A stretch of 64,000 bases of DNA from Halomonas korlensis (GTDB lineage: Bacteria; Pseudomonadota; Gammaproteobacteria; Pseudomonadales; Halomonadaceae), in the NCBI RefSeq assembly GCF_900116705.1, contig NZ_FPBP01000010.1, forward strand, positions 62,001 through 126,000, read 5' to 3'. The position numbers and the translations under genes were made by a program. Position 1 is the first letter of the stretch. Each line of letters begins with the position of its first letter. A model generated the notes under the pieces. The model saw only the letters and a list, made by a program, of their open reading frames with translations, had not been told where the DNA came from and did no database searches. Shown in pieces: positions 1-12,696 of this stretch.

Positions 1-309
1 GCGCACGATCTCCCAGGCGCGGCGTACCAGCACCACGGCGAAGGACAGTACGCCGAAGGCGATGACGATGGCCGTCAGCACCAGCGCCTGAGGGAGCGGG
101 TCGGCCACCACACCTTCGGGCGCCGAGAGGCCCGCAGGCACCAGCGGTGGCGCCCCGCGCACCAGCCCGGCCGTAGCGAAAATCAGCAGGTTGGCGGCAT
201 TGGAGAGCAGCATCAGGCCGATGACCAGCTTGACGATCGACCGGCGCAGCATCATGTAGATGGCGGCGGCAAACAGGACGCCGATGGCGACGGCCAACAG
301 GGGTTCCAT
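1..309 (-). CDS. mrpC: Na+/H+ antiporter subunit C (MrpC/MnhC), partial
   Basis: NuoK-like small membrane subunit of a multisubunit Mrp Na+/H+ antiporter in the inner membrane. The 103 codons present show three hydrophobic segments and the MrpC hallmark [15 protein letters not shown] at about residues 77-91. The ATG at 309 has an AGGAGG ribosome site and follows the mrpB stop by 9 bp, so it belongs to the minus-strand operon mrpA-mrpB-mrpC. The 3' end, and presumably mrpD to mrpG, lie left of the window. Family assignment is firm; only completeness is unknown. Confidence 0.93.
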   Translation of the reverse strand, partial: MEPLLAVAIGVLFAAAIYMMLRRSIVKLVIGLMLLSNAANLLIFATAGLVRGAPPLVPAGLSAPEGVVADPLPQALVLTAIVIAFGVLSFAVVLVRRAWEIVR

Positions 310-318
310 GAAGCCTCC

Positions 319-756
319 TCAGCCTTGGGCGTTATCTTCGTGGTCGGTCTTCACCAGTGCGGTAATCGCTGTCAATACCGAGCCCAGCACGACCAGATAG
401 ACGCCGATGTCGAAGATCAGCGGCGTCGAGGCCTTGAAGTCAATGATCGGAATCGTCCACCACTGGGCGGTAAAGAAGGGATCGCCATTCCACCAGGCCG
501 GCAGGGTCGAGATCACGCCGAGCAGCAATCCCATGCCCACCAGATCGCGCGGCGACACCTTGAGCATCTCGCTCATGGCTCGCCTGCCATGGGCGAAGAG
601 ATACAGGGCGAAAGCCCCCGCCGCCACCAGGCCGGCAATGAAGCCTCCGCCCGGTTCGTCATGGCCGCGCAGCAGCAGAAACAGCGAGAACATCAGTTGC
701 AGCGGCAGCAGCAGGCGCGCCGCAACGTTGAGGATCAGTGTGCCCGATCTAACCAT
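319..756 (-). CDS. mrpB: Na+/H+ antiporter subunit B (MrpB/MnhB)
   Basis: A 145-residue MrpB with four hydrophobic segments and the family motif [17 protein letters not shown] near the N-terminus. MrpB is a structural membrane subunit of the Mrp antiporter. The ATG at 756 overlaps the mrpA stop by 8 bp, indicating translational coupling; the same frame stays open upstream but only as antisense-like sequence inside mrpA. A separate mrpB marks this operon as group-1-like, unlike the fused mrpAB on the other strand. Confidence 0.93.
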   Translation of the reverse strand: MVRSGTLILNVAARLLLPLQLMFSLFLLLRGHDEPGGGFIAGLVAAGAFALYLFAHGRRAMSEMLKVSPRDLVGMGLLLGVISTLPAWWNGDPFFTAQWWTIPIIDFKASTPLIFDIGVYLVVLGSVLTAITALVKTDHEDNAQG

Positions 757-3079
757 CGTGTTTCTCCGGCGAGGCGGAGGAACGCCGGGTATCGTACTCC
801 TCGGCATGGAAGCGCAGCATGGCATAGACCCCGATCGCCGCCAGGGCGAGCACGAACATCTCGCCCAGCGTATCCAGGGCCCGGAAGTCGACCAGGATGA
901 CATTGACGATGTTGTGCCCGTGCCCCAGCGGCTGGCTGTTGGCGACCATGTAATCGGAAATGCGTGGCAACCGCTCACCGGCCAGTACCGAGAGCATCAG
1001 CAGCGTAATCATCCCGCCGGTCAGGGTGGCGATCACCAGGTCACGCAGACGCTCCAGCGGCGTGGACAACGTGGCGAAGCGCGGCAGGCGGAACAGCACC
1101 AGCACCAGCAAGATCACCGTCAGCGTCTCGACCAGCAACTGGGTGATCGCCAGGTCAGGCGCACTGAACAGTACGAAGGTCAAGGCAATGGAGAACCCCA
1201 TGACCCCCACCGCTGCCACCGCCGCCAGCCGCGAGCGCATGACGCAGGCGGCGACGGCCCCCGCGATAATCAAGCCGGCCACGATTGCCTCATGAAAGTA
1301 GACGTCGAGGCCCAGATCGAAACGCGGCGAGTGCCGGATGAACAGCGCGTGTCCCACCAGCCCCAGCAGCACCAACAGCGTCATCACCAGATAATTGCGA
1401 ATATAGCCATTCTGCAGCATGCGAGTCTGCCAGCCGGCCACGCTCACCAGTCCCTGCATCATCGCCTCGTACCCGGCTTCGGGACCCCGCGCCATGACCG
1501 GCTCGAGCTTGGCCAGCCGTGCCCGCAGGCGATCCCAGTGGCGGAATGCCAGCGCCCCCAGGGCGAGACTCAGCAGCGACAGCAGCAGCGGAAGGTTGAA
1601 GCCGTGCCACAGCGCCAGATGGACGTTCGAATCCGTCGCCCCAAGACTTGCGGTGGTGGCGCCTACCAGGCCGTCGAGCATCCCCGGCGCCAGGCCGGTG
1701 AGCAACGACAGGGCGGCGAGCAGCGCCGGCCCGGCCAGCATGCCAAGCGGGGCTTCGTGGGGCACCTTTGGTGTCTCGCGAAGCGTTCCCAGAAACGGGC
1801 GCAGGGCGACGATCGCCGCTACTGCCAGCGTCAGGAAGGCGGCCGTGAAGGCCAGCAGCAGGATAACGAATCGATAGTCGCTCGCCCCGAGTACCGACTC
1901 GAACATCAACTCCTTGCCGAGAAAACCGAGCATCGGCGGCAGACCGGCCAGCGACAGGGCGGCCACGAAGGCCACTGCGGCGGTCATCGGCATTACCCGG
2001 CGTAGCCCTCCCATCGCCGTCACGTCCTTGGTGCCAGTCTCGTGATCGAGAATACCGGCGACCATGAACAGTGCCCCCTTATAGAGCGAGTGCGCCAGCA
2101 GGAAGGCCGTAAAGGCGACCAACGCCCCTTCGGTGCCGATCCCCAGCAGCATGGTCAGGGTGCCCAGCGCCATGATCGTGGAATAGGCCAGCAGCTTCTT
2201 GATATTGGTGTGCTGTATCGCCAGAAAGGCCCCCGTGGCCATGGTCAGCGCACCGATCAGCGAGAGAGTAATCACCCAGGTCTCGGTTCCGCCCAGCGAG
2301 GGATGCAGCCTCGCCAGCAAGTACACCCCGGCCTTGACCATGGTTGCCGAGTGCAGGTAGGCCGACACCGGCGTGGGGGCGGCCATCGCGTTGGGCAACC
2401 AGAAATGGAAGGGAAACTGCGCCGACTTGGTGAAGGCACCAAGCAGTACGCAGATCAGCAAGGGTGTATAGAGTTCGTGATTGCGCAGCAGGTCACCCTG
2501 CGCGTTCAGCTCGACCAGCGACCAGCTATCCCCGGCGACCCCCAGCATGGCGAAGCCAGCGAGTAGCGCCAGGCCACCACCGGCGGTGACAAACAACCCC
2601 TGCAGCGCCGCCTTGCGCGCGGCGAGGCTGGTATGGTCAAAGCCGATCAGCAGATAGGAGGTGATGCTGGTGAGTTCCCAGAATACAAACAGTGTCACCA
2701 GGTTGTCGGCCAGCACCAGGCCGAGCATCGACATCATGAAGGCGGTGATGATCACCAGAAAGCGTGGCAGGTCGCGGTGACCCCGCAGGTATTCCCCGGC
2801 GTAAACCAGCACCAGCGCGCCGATCACCGTGATCAACAGCGAAAAGACCAGGGCCAAGCCATCGATCAGGAAGGTCAGGGTGATATCCAGCCCCGGCACC
2901 CAGCCCCATTCCAGCAGCAGCACCTCGCCGGCCGCGATCGCAGGCCACTGGCCCAGCAGCCAGAGCGCCATTCCAGCAGGAAAGAGCGCCATTACCAGCG
3001 GAGTACGGGCACCAAACCAGTGGTGCAGCAATGGCGCAAAGGCCGCCAGTACAAAGCCTCCCAGCACGGCAAGTTGCAT
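749..3079 (-). CDS. mrpA: Na+/H+ antiporter subunit A (MrpA/MnhA)
   Basis: A 776-residue polytopic protein of the NuoL/MrpA family. It has the conserved glutamate in FWELTS (about E135) and lysine in [16 protein letters not shown] (about K218) expected for proton translocation, then a C-terminal MrpA extension ending in [18 protein letters not shown]. It is the large proton-channel subunit of an Mrp antiporter that exports Na+ using the proton gradient. I chose the ATG at 3079 because GGAGGGGC precedes it; an ATG at 3103 in the same frame lacks a good site. It is the first gene of a minus-strand operon and diverges from a second mrp operon. Confidence 0.95.
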   Translation of the reverse strand: MQLAVLGGFVLAAFAPLLHHWFGARTPLVMALFPAGMALWLLGQWPAIAAGEVLLLEWGWVPGLDITLTFLIDGLALVFSLLITVIGALVLVYAGEYLRGHRDLPRFLVIITAFMMSMLGLVLADNLVTLFVFWELTSITSYLLIGFDHTSLAARKAALQGLFVTAGGGLALLAGFAMLGVAGDSWSLVELNAQGDLLRNHELYTPLLICVLLGAFTKSAQFPFHFWLPNAMAAPTPVSAYLHSATMVKAGVYLLARLHPSLGGTETWVITLSLIGALTMATGAFLAIQHTNIKKLLAYSTIMALGTLTMLLGIGTEGALVAFTAFLLAHSLYKGALFMVAGILDHETGTKDVTAMGGLRRVMPMTAAVAFVAALSLAGLPPMLGFLGKELMFESVLGASDYRFVILLLAFTAAFLTLAVAAIVALRPFLGTLRETPKVPHEAPLGMLAGPALLAALSLLTGLAPGMLDGLVGATTASLGATDSNVHLALWHGFNLPLLLSLLSLALGALAFRHWDRLRARLAKLEPVMARGPEAGYEAMMQGLVSVAGWQTRMLQNGYIRNYLVMTLLVLLGLVGHALFIRHSPRFDLGLDVYFHEAIVAGLIIAGAVAACVMRSRLAAVAAVGVMGFSIALTFVLFSAPDLAITQLLVETLTVILLVLVLFRLPRFATLSTPLERLRDLVIATLTGGMITLLMLSVLAGERLPRISDYMVANSQPLGHGHNIVNVILVDFRALDTLGEMFVLALAAIGVYAMLRFHAEEYDTRRSSASPEKHDG

Positions 3080-3141
3080 GATGCCCCTCCGCTTGGTTTC
3101 CAAGGCCGACGCATATCGCCCGCTCGATCAGATCGGCCAAC

Positions 3142-3169
3142 TCTATAGAAACAAAGTGTTGAAAGGCAA
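3142..3169 (-). promoter_or_regulatory. Candidate sigma-70 promoter for the minus-strand mrp operon
   Basis: Reading the minus strand, TTGCCT (3164-3169) is separated by 16 bp from TATAGA (3142-3147), about 60 bp upstream of the mrpA start at 3079. Spacing and sequence fit a vegetative promoter. This is pattern matching only, with no transcript evidence. Confidence 0.4.
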
Positions 3170-3328
3170 GGAAGCAGCGAGATTGCGCACTTTGCGTTAG
3201 AGTGGAGAGACCTATGCCATTGATGGATCTGCCCACCTGCGCGGGAAGCGACGCCTGGCGCCAGCGTCGTTCAACCACAGGCGGACAGCCTCCTCTCGCT
3301 TACCGAAACCGTGCAGGAAGACTGATCG

Positions 3329-6153
<2,825 letters not shown>

Positions 6154-6154
<1 letters not shown>

Positions 6155-6498
6155 TGGAAAGCCTTTACGCCATCACCACCGGCCTACTTTCGGCCTGTGG
6201 GTTCTACCTGACCCTGCGTGGACGCACCTTCCCGGTGGTCGTCGGCCTCACCCTGCTGTCCTATGCGGTGAACCTGTTCCTGTTCTCCATGGGCGGACTG
6301 ACCACCGACGGTGCGGCCATCGTCAATGGGCCGGCGGCCTATGCCGACCCGCTGCCCCAGGCGCTTGTGTTGACGGCCATCGTCATCGGCTTCGCCATGA
6401 CCGCCTTCGTGGTGATCCTGGCGATGCGCGCCCGGGGCGAAATGGGCAACGACCACGTCGACGGCCGCAAGCATGACGACGGGGAGGAGCGTCGATGA
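6154..6498 (+). CDS. mrpC: Na+/H+ antiporter subunit C (MrpC/PhaC)
   Basis: A 114-residue NuoK-like subunit with three membrane segments and the [19 protein letters not shown] signature. Its ATG overlaps the mrpAB stop (TGATG arrangement) and it is read in a different frame from it, so translation is probably coupled. AGGAG upstream serves as ribosome site. The hydrophilic tail (GNDHVDGRKHDDGEERR) is charged and faces the soluble side. It is the second gene of the group-2 mrp operon. Confidence 0.93.
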
Positions 6499-8003
6499 TA
6501 GACCACCTGATCGTCCTGCCCGTGGTACTCCCCCTGGTTGCCGGTATTCTGCTGCTCTACGACCGTCAGGGCCGCACACGTACCAAGCGGTTGATCGGCG
6601 TCGGCGCCACGGCGCTGCTGGTCGTCGTGGGCATTGCTCTGGTCGCGTGCGCCAGCAGCGGCGAAGTGACGTTCTACGCGCTCGGTGACTGGCAACCGCC
6701 CTTCGGCATCGTGCTGGTACTCGACCGCCTCTCGGCGCTGATGGTGCTGCTGACCGCCTTGCTGGCGCTCGGCGCGGTGGTCTTCGCCTGCGCCGGTGAC
6801 GACGAGCAGGGCAGTAATTTTCACGGCCTGTTCCAGTGGCAGTTGCTGGGCATCAACGGTGCCTTCCTTACCGGTGACCTGTTCAACCTCTTCGTGTTCT
6901 TCGAGGTACTGCTGCTGGCCTCCTACGCCCTGCTGATGCATGGCGGCGGCAAGGCACGCATCCAGGCCGGGGTGCACTATGTGGTGCTCAATCTGGCCGG
7001 TTCGTCGCTGTTTCTGATCGCCGTCGGGGTGCTGTATGGCGCCACCGGCACCCTCAACATGGCCGATATGGCGGTACGACTGACCGAACTGCCCGCCGAG
7101 CGCACCGGCCTGGTCAGCGCCGGCGCCCTGATGCTGCTGGTGGTCTTCGGCCTGAAGGCAGCGATCCTGCCTCTCTACTTCTGGTTGCCACGGGCCTATT
7201 CGGCGGCGCCCGCGCCGGTGGCAGCGCTGTTTGCGATCATGACCAAGGTCGGTATCTACGCCATCCTGCGGGTCTATTCACTGATCTTCGGCGAGCAGGC
7301 CGGCCCCCTTGAAGCCCTCGGGCAATCCTGGGTCTGGTGGCTGTCGCTGGCCACCCTGGCGGTGGCCGGCATCGGTGTGCTGGCGGCGCGCGACCTGCGC
7401 CTGCTGGTGGCCTATCTGGTGCTGGTATCAGTGGGCACCTTGCTGGCCGGGATCGGGATGGGCTCGCCGAAAGCCGTCTCGGCGCTGCTCTACTATCTGA
7501 TACACACCACCCTGGTCACTGGCGGCCTGTTCCTGCTTGCCGAGCTGATCGGCCTGCAGCGGGGCAAGGCGGGCACCCGGCTGGTCAAGGGCCGCCCCTT
7601 GCAGAAAGGCGGCTGGCTGGCGGGGCTCTTCCTGTTGGGCGCCGTGTCGGTGGCGGGGCTGCCGCCGCTTTCCGGCGCCCTGGGGAAGGCGCTGATGCTC
7701 GAGGCGGCAGAAGTCGGCCAGCGGCCCTGGATCTGGCCGATGCTGCTGGGCACCAGCCTGTGCGCGCTGGTCGCCCTGTCGCGCGCCGGCTCGACACTGT
7801 TCTGGCGAAGCCAGGGTGAACCCGGCGGACAGCCCTTGTCGCGCCACCGCTGGTTCGGGGTGGCCTGGCTGCTGGGGGCGTCACCGCTGCTGGTGGTCCT
7901 CGCGGGCCCGGTCAGCGAGTACACGCTGGCCACCGCCAACCAGTTGGCCAACCCCGCCATCGTCATCGATGCCCTGCTGAACGACGCCGGAGACGCCCCA
8001 TGA
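6495..8003 (+). CDS. mrpD: Na+/H+ antiporter subunit D (MrpD/PhaD)
   Basis: A 502-residue NuoM/NuoN-like polytopic subunit with about 14 hydrophobic segments. It contains the glutamate in VFFEVLLLASYALL and the FGLKAAILPLYFWLPRAY block typical of MrpD. It overlaps mrpC by 4 bp and mrpE by 4 bp. With MrpA it forms the ion-translocating core of the antiporter complex. Confidence 0.94.
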   Translation: MIDHLIVLPVVLPLVAGILLLYDRQGRTRTKRLIGVGATALLVVVGIALVACASSGEVTFYALGDWQPPFGIVLVLDRLSALMVLLTALLALGAVVFACAGDDEQGSNFHGLFQWQLLGINGAFLTGDLFNLFVFFEVLLLASYALLMHGGGKARIQAGVHYVVLNLAGSSLFLIAVGVLYGATGTLNMADMAVRLTELPAERTGLVSAGALMLLVVFGLKAAILPLYFWLPRAYSAAPAPVAALFAIMTKVGIYAILRVYSLIFGEQAGPLEALGQSWVWWLSLATLAVAGIGVLAARDLRLLVAYLVLVSVGTLLAGIGMGSPKAVSALLYYLIHTTLVTGGLFLLAELIGLQRGKAGTRLVKGRPLQKGGWLAGLFLLGAVSVAGLPPLSGALGKALMLEAAEVGQRPWIWPMLLGTSLCALVALSRAGSTLFWRSQGEPGGQPLSRHRWFGVAWLLGASPLLVVLAGPVSEYTLATANQLANPAIVIDALLNDAGDAP

Positions 8004-8509
8004 TCAAGCCTCGTGCCTGGCTTCCAACGCCATTGTTGTCGATCCTGCTACTAGTAGTCTGGCTGCTCCTGGTGCGCAGCCTGGCGTTCGGTCATTTCCT
8101 GCTCGGCGGCGTACTGGCTGTCGCGATTCCGTTGGCCACCTATCGCTTCTGGGACCTCGAGCCGCATGTCAGCAACCCCTGGCTGCTGCTGCGCTTCGCG
8201 CTGCGGGTGCTCGGTGACATCGTCATCGCCAACGTCGAGGTGGCCTGGCTGATCATCAATCCCTGGCGGCGGCTACAGCCTCACTTCATCGAATACCCCC
8301 TGATGCTGGAGAAGCGTTTCACCATTACCTTGCTGGCCAATACCATCAGCCTGACGCCGGGCACGGTGTCGGCCAACCTGCGCATGGACGGCAAGACGCT
8401 GCTGATTCACGCCCTGCACGTCGATGACGAGGAGGCGCTGATCGCGCAGATCCGCGAGCGCTACGAACGTCCTCTCAAGGAGATCTACGAATGCTCGACA
8501 CCGCCCTGA
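8000..8509 (+). CDS. mrpE: Na+/H+ antiporter subunit E (MrpE/PhaE)
   Basis: A 169-residue MrpE-family protein: two or three N-terminal hydrophobic segments followed by a cytoplasmic domain with the family block TITLLANTISLTPGTVSAN (about residues 109-127). It is an accessory or assembly subunit of the Mrp complex. It overlaps mrpD by 4 bp and mrpF by 19 bp, consistent with tight co-translation. Confidence 0.93.
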   Translation: MIKPRAWLPTPLLSILLLVVWLLLVRSLAFGHFLLGGVLAVAIPLATYRFWDLEPHVSNPWLLLRFALRVLGDIVIANVEVAWLIINPWRRLQPHFIEYPLMLEKRFTITLLANTISLTPGTVSANLRMDGKTLLIHALHVDDEEALIAQIRERYERPLKEIYECSTPP

Positions 8510-8760
8510 CGTTCAGCCTTGCCATGGTGGTCCTGGCCCTGCTGCTCAACGTCTACCGTCTCGCCAAGGGACCCGACATGCCGGACCGCCTGCTGGCGCT
8601 GGACACCATGTATGTCAACGCGATTGCGCTGATCGTGCTGATGGGGCTATGGCTCAACACCAAGACCTACTTCGAATCGGCGCTGTTGATCGCCATGCTC
8701 GGATTCATTAGCACCGTGGCGGTCTGCAAGTACCTGCTGCGCGGCGATATCATCGAATGA
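8491..8760 (+). CDS. mrpF: Na+/H+ antiporter subunit F (MrpF/PhaF)
   Basis: An 89-residue protein of three membrane helices with the MrpF signature RLAKGPDMPDRLLALDTM near residues 23-40. It is a small structural subunit of the Mrp antiporter. It starts within the 3' end of mrpE, with the AAGGAG preceding ATG inside the mrpE coding sequence, and is followed after 10 bp by mrpG. Confidence 0.93.
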   Translation: MLDTALTFSLAMVVLALLLNVYRLAKGPDMPDRLLALDTMYVNAIALIVLMGLWLNTKTYFESALLIAMLGFISTVAVCKYLLRGDIIE

Positions 8761-8770
8761 GGACAAACGG

Positions 8771-9163
8771 ATGACCCACTACGTGATCCTGGAAGGCGTC
8801 ATTGCTTTCCTGTTGGTGGCCGGCGGCGCCTTCGTGCTGATCGGCTCGCTGGGTATGGCCCACTTGCGCGACTTCTACATGCGCCTGCACGGCCCCACCA
8901 AGGCCACCACCCTGGGTATCGGCTGCATGCTGATGGCCTCGATGCTGTATTTCTGGGTCGTGGACGGCAGGCCCGACGCTCAGGAAGTGCTGATTACGCT
9001 CTTTCTGTTCATCACCGCTCCGGTCAGCGCCCACCTGATGGCCAAGACCGGCCTCCACCTGCAGCTGCGCCACGTCGACAAGACCCAGGGCCGCCCTTCC
9101 GAGCTGCGCAAGGAGGAAATCGGCGAGAAGCCGGTGCTGCACCCCGACCGCGGCCATGGCTGA
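8771..9163 (+). CDS. mrpG: Na+/H+ antiporter subunit G (MrpG/PhaG)
   Basis: A 130-residue MrpG-family membrane protein with three N-terminal helices and the block GSLGMAHLRDFYMRLHGPTK (about residues 25-44). It is the last gene of the plus-strand mrp operon. The hydrophilic C-terminal 40 residues are longer than in many MrpG proteins. It converges on hemH with only 6 bp between the two stop codons, leaving no room for an intergenic terminator. Confidence 0.92.
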   Translation: MTHYVILEGVIAFLLVAGGAFVLIGSLGMAHLRDFYMRLHGPTKATTLGIGCMLMASMLYFWVVDGRPDAQEVLITLFLFITAPVSAHLMAKTGLHLQLRHVDKTQGRPSELRKEEIGEKPVLHPDRGHG

Positions 9164-9169
9164 GGGCAG

Positions 9170-10243
9170 CTAGAGCCAGCCGCCCAGCTCGTTGCGAATG
9201 ATCGTGAGCAGGGCGGCGATATGGTCGTCGCGGTCGTTGAGGCAAGGGATATAGGTGAACGTCTCGCCCCCGGCCGCCTCGAAGCTATCCTTGATCTCCT
9301 CGTTGATCTCCTCGAGCGTCTCCACGCAGTCCGACGAGAACGCCGGAGACACCACCGCGATGTGCTTCTTGCCCTGTCGGGCCAGCTCGGCGACATGATC
9401 GACGGTCGCCGGCCCTACCCATTCCTCGGGGCCGAACTTTGACTGGAAGGTCGTGACGATTTCCTCATCGCGCCACCCCAACCGCTCCTTCAGAAGCCGT
9501 GTCGTCTTTTGGCACTGGCAATGGTAGGGATCGCCTTCCATCAGGTAACGCTTGGGAACACCATGGTAGGAGGCCACCAGCACGTCGGGGGTCGACTCGG
9601 CGGCCGAATAGGCCTCGCGGACTGAGTTGCTGAGCGCCTCGAGGTAGTCCGGGTGCTCGAAGTAGGCGGGCACCGTGCGCAATGATGGCTGCCACTTGAG
9701 CGTCATCAGGGTGCGAAAGACCTGGTCGTTGGCGGTGGCGGTCGTCGGACCCGCATATTGCGGGTAGAGCGGAAAGAACAGGATCTTCTCGCAGCCCTGC
9801 GCCTGCATGCGTCGCAGCACGCTGTCGGTGGAGGGATTGCCGTAGCGCATGCAGAAATCCACCACCACGTCGTCGCCATAGGCTTCATGCAAGCCCTCGG
9901 CAATCTTGCGCGTCTGGTCGCGGGTCGTCGTCAGTAGCGGACTCTCGTCCTTTTCGGTGTTCCAGATTCCCCGATAGGCCTCGCCGGACTTGAAGGGCCG
10001 CCGGGTCAGGATCACCAGCTGCAGCAGCGGCTGCCAGAGCCAGGCAGAATAATCGACGACTCGCTTATCGGAGAGAAATTCACTTAGGTACCGGCGCATG
10101 GACCAATAATCGGTGGCGTCGGGGGTGCCCAGGTTGGCCAGCAGTACCCCCACTTTCTTGCGCGGCACCGCCGGGTGGTCAACTGGGGCGTGGGCCAGGC
10201 GTCCGCTGCCGGGCGGATCAAGTTCCGAGTTCTCTGAACGCAT
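9170..10243 (-). CDS. hemH: Ferrochelatase
   Basis: A 357-residue ferrochelatase that inserts Fe2+ into protoporphyrin IX, the last step of haem b synthesis. It has the catalytic histidine motif SYHGVPKRY (H227) and the second conserved block SPAFSSDCVETLEEI (about 299-313), including the acidic residue thought to assist metal insertion. The N-terminal 28 residues before KVGVLLANLGTP look like a poorly conserved extension. AGAGG precedes the ATG at 10243. It stands apart from other haem genes; the haem-rich oxidase loci at 29.8-33 kb and 49.8-55 kb are likely users of its product. Confidence 0.96.
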   Translation of the reverse strand: MRSENSELDPPGSGRLAHAPVDHPAVPRKKVGVLLANLGTPDATDYWSMRRYLSEFLSDKRVVDYSAWLWQPLLQLVILTRRPFKSGEAYRGIWNTEKDESPLLTTTRDQTRKIAEGLHEAYGDDVVVDFCMRYGNPSTDSVLRRMQAQGCEKILFFPLYPQYAGPTTATANDQVFRTLMTLKWQPSLRTVPAYFEHPDYLEALSNSVREAYSAAESTPDVLVASYHGVPKRYLMEGDPYHCQCQKTTRLLKERLGWRDEEIVTTFQSKFGPEEWVGPATVDHVAELARQGKKHIAVVSPAFSSDCVETLEEINEEIKDSFEAAGGETFTYIPCLNDRDDHIAALLTIIRNELGGWL

Positions 10244-10451
10244 GCGTCGGGTTCCTCTGGTCGCTATCGGACGTGGACCGATAGTCTATCAGGCGGATCG
10301 CCACCAGGCAGGATGAAGTTGTACTATCGACGCGATCTGTACAGCTTGAGATCAGCTCTCGAAAGACCGTCAGGCTTCGGCAACCGGACACGGCTTACCG
10401 CCGACGACACTGGAAACCCCGATGGGCGGCGGTAGAGACAGACAGGAGTGA

Positions 10452-10754
10452 TCAAAATACCAGCGGCATGCGGGATGTCAGTGGATCGTGATAATGCGCC
10501 TCGTGACCGATCATCTCGTCGTGGGGCACCTGTTGGACCAGATAGGCGCGATGTATGCCGGCACGCTTGAGCTCCAGATAGACGTCATCGAGCGAACGGA
10601 ACAATCCCGGCTTGCCGCGTCGGGTGATCATATGGCGCCTGCCTTCGCTATCCTCGACCTCGATCTGATAGAAATGACTGCCGGCGTGGGTGATAACGCG
10701 GACCTCGATATTGTCGTGCCGCGCCACGAAATCCTTGAGTTCCTGAAATTCCAT
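10452..10754 (-). CDS. Small DUF6482-like protein
   Basis: A 100-residue soluble protein, start chosen at 10754 because CAGGGAGG lies about 9 bp upstream; the frame is open for 19 further codons without a better site. The sequence (ITHAGSHFYQIEVED, SLDDVYLELKRAGIHRAYLVQQVPHDEMIG) resembles the DUF6482 family of small gammaproteobacterial proteins, recalled from memory rather than searched. It has no cysteines and no signal peptide. Function unknown. It is flanked by hemH and another small gene, with about 200 bp on each side, so it is probably monocistronic. Confidence 0.75.
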   Translation of the reverse strand: MEFQELKDFVARHDNIEVRVITHAGSHFYQIEVEDSEGRRHMITRRGKPGLFRSLDDVYLELKRAGIHRAYLVQQVPHDEMIGHEAHYHDPLTSRMPLVF

Positions 10755-10947
10755 GGATATTGCCTCCCTGATAGACGGGCCATCGATGCCGTGGCACAAG
10801 GTAGAGCCCAAGCGGTGACAGAAAATGCGTGGCGTTCAGCGTGACGGCACTCGATGACATTGGTATATCATTAACATGTCATTCCTGTGACCCTGACCGA
10901 CCCGTCAGGTTCCTGTGCGATTGCCCGTCAGGTTCCCGCTCTACTGT

Positions 10948-11241
10948 CTATTGATAGTCGGCGGGGTCGATCGCCTTGCCCAGCGACCGGCGGTCCACCC
11001 ACTTGCCCGCGCGAGTTTCCTTGTAGCGGAACACCACCTTGTCGCCAACCTCGACCGGGACTTCCGAATCTTCGGTCTGATAGCTGTACGCCTCGCCATC
11101 CACTATCAGGTGGTAGCGATAGAGGTCGGGCATGCCCAGCCACTCCTTGAAAGGGCCTTCGCGCTCGAGCGATTCAAGCTCGCCACGTCCTTCCAGTTTC
11201 GGGGTTCGCTGACGGTTACCGCGCCGGAATCCAGCTGCCAT
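10948..11241 (-). CDS. Small hypothetical protein, basic N-terminus
   Basis: A 97-residue protein I do not recognise. The ATG at 11241 follows AGGAAGGAGG and is preferred over an upstream ATG at 11265. The N-terminal 25 residues are basic (FRRGNRQRTPKLEGR); the remainder is predicted mostly beta (YRYHLIVDGEAYSYQTED, EVGDKVVFRYKETRAGKWVDRRSL), which is compatible with an OB- or SH3-like nucleic-acid binding barrel, but that is inference. It lies just downstream of dnaB on the same strand, 66 bp from its stop, so it may be co-transcribed with it. Confidence 0.75.
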   Translation of the reverse strand: MAAGFRRGNRQRTPKLEGRGELESLEREGPFKEWLGMPDLYRYHLIVDGEAYSYQTEDSEVPVEVGDKVVFRYKETRAGKWVDRRSLGKAIDPADYQ

Positions 11242-11307
11242 GATGCCTCCTTCCTGTGGGAACAAGTCGCGGATTATACGGGGCTCGTCTCGGGGCTCAA
11301 GGGAGAG

Positions 11308-12696
11308 TTAGTCGCCAAACGCCTGCCCATAGCTGTCGGGCGCGAGATCCTCGAAACGGGTGTACTTGCCGATGAAGGCCATGTGCACGGTACCGATAGG
11401 CCCATTACGCTGTTTGCCGATAATCAGCTCGGCGATCCCCTGATTATCGGGATTGTCGGGGTTGTACACCTCGTCGCGATAGACGAAGGCGATGATATCG
11501 GCATCCTGCTCGATGGCCCCCGACTCGCGCAAGTCGGACATCACCGGGCGCTTGTTGGGGCGCTGCTCCAGCGAGCGATTAAGCTGGGAGAGCGCCACCA
11601 CCGGGCAGCCGAACTCCTTGGCTAACCCCTTGAGCGAGCGAGAGATTTCCGAAATCTCACCGGTGCGATTCTCCGAGAAGCCCGGGATCTGCATTAACTG
11701 AAGATAGTCGATCATGATCAACGACATGTTGCCGTGTTCGCGCATCAGGCGGCGCACCCGCGAGCGCATCTCGTTGGGTGAGAGGGCCGCGGTATCGTCG
11801 ATGAACAGCTGCTTGTCCTTGAGCAGGTTGACCGCCGAGGTCAGCCGCGGCCAGTCCTCGTCCTCGAGCTGCCCGGTGCGCACCCGGGTCTGGTCGATGC
11901 GCCCCAGCGAGGAGAGCATGCGCAGCATCAGCGAATCGGCGGGCATTTCCATCGAAAACACCATCACAGGCTTGTCGCTGGCGATCACCGCGTGCTCGAC
12001 CACGTTCATCGCAAAGGTTGTCTTGCCCATCGATGGCCGACCGGCAATGATCACCAGGTCCGAGGGCTGCAGGCCCGAGGTCATCTCGTCGAGATCACGA
12101 AAACCGGTGGAGAGCCCGGTCATCTCGCCCTGCATGTTGAACAGCTCGTCGATGCGATCGACCGCCTTGGCCAGCAGCTCACTCATGCCGATCGGGCCGC
12201 CTGACTTGGGGCGCTCTTCGCTGATCTGAAAGACCAGCCGCTCGGCCTCATCGACCAGCTCGTCGGCCGGCCGGCCCTGGGGGCTGAACGCGCCCTCGGC
12301 GATCTGGCCCGCGGCACGGATCAGCTTGCGCAGGGTGGCGCGTTCACGGACGATGTCGCAGTAGGCGCGGATATTGCTCGCCGAAGGCGTATTGCGGGCC
12401 AGCTCGGCCAGATAAGCCAGGCCACCGACCGTACCCAGCTGATCCCGACCTTCCAGGGCCTCGGAGAGCGTCACGACATCCAAAGGACGCCCGCCCTCGG
12501 CCAGGCTGACCATGACGTTGAAGATCAGCCGATGCTCGTAACGATAGAAATCGTCAGCCACCAGGCGCTCGGAGACGTTGTCCCAGGCCAGGTTGTCGAG
12601 CATCAGGCCGCCCAGCACCGACTGTTCGGCTTCAAGCGAATGCGGCGGCACCTTGAGGGCGGCGGTTTCCTGATCGAACTCGAGGGTGTCGTTCAT
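11308..12696 (-). CDS. dnaB: Replicative DNA helicase DnaB
   Basis: A 462-residue hexameric helicase that unwinds DNA at the replication fork. The N-terminal DnaB domain (about 20-120) is followed by the RecA-like ATPase with Walker A GRPSMGKTTF (about 219-228) and Walker B SLIMIDYLQL (about 322-331). There is no intein. Its position downstream of rpsF-rpsR-rplI is the usual gammaproteobacterial arrangement; a terminator-like hairpin after rplI suggests that dnaB has its own promoter in the 193 bp between them. Confidence 0.98.
   Translation of the reverse strand: MNDTLEFDQETAALKVPPHSLEAEQSVLGGLMLDNLAWDNVSERLVADDFYRYEHRLIFNVMVSLAEGGRPLDVVTLSEALEGRDQLGTVGGLAYLAELARNTPSASNIRAYCDIVRERATLRKLIRAAGQIAEGAFSPQGRPADELVDEAERLVFQISEERPKSGGPIGMSELLAKAVDRIDELFNMQGEMTGLSTGFRDLDEMTSGLQPSDLVIIAGRPSMGKTTFAMNVVEHAVIASDKPVMVFSMEMPADSLMLRMLSSLGRIDQTRVRTGQLEDEDWPRLTSAVNLLKDKQLFIDDTAALSPNEMRSRVRRLMREHGNMSLIMIDYLQLMQIPGFSENRTGEISEISRSLKGLAKEFGCPVVALSQLNRSLEQRPNKRPVMSDLRESGAIEQDADIIAFVYRDEVYNPDNPDNQGIAELIIGKQRNGPIGTVHMAFIGKYTRFEDLAPDSYGQAFGD

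Noticed and set aside
407..2005. Long plus-strand frame opposite mrpA
   Set aside because: Low-complexity Gln/His/Arg-rich antisense reading of a high-GC gene; mrpA is unambiguous on the other strand. The same applies to long frames opposite rnr, fadH, the FAD oxidoreductase, the TPP enzyme and actP.
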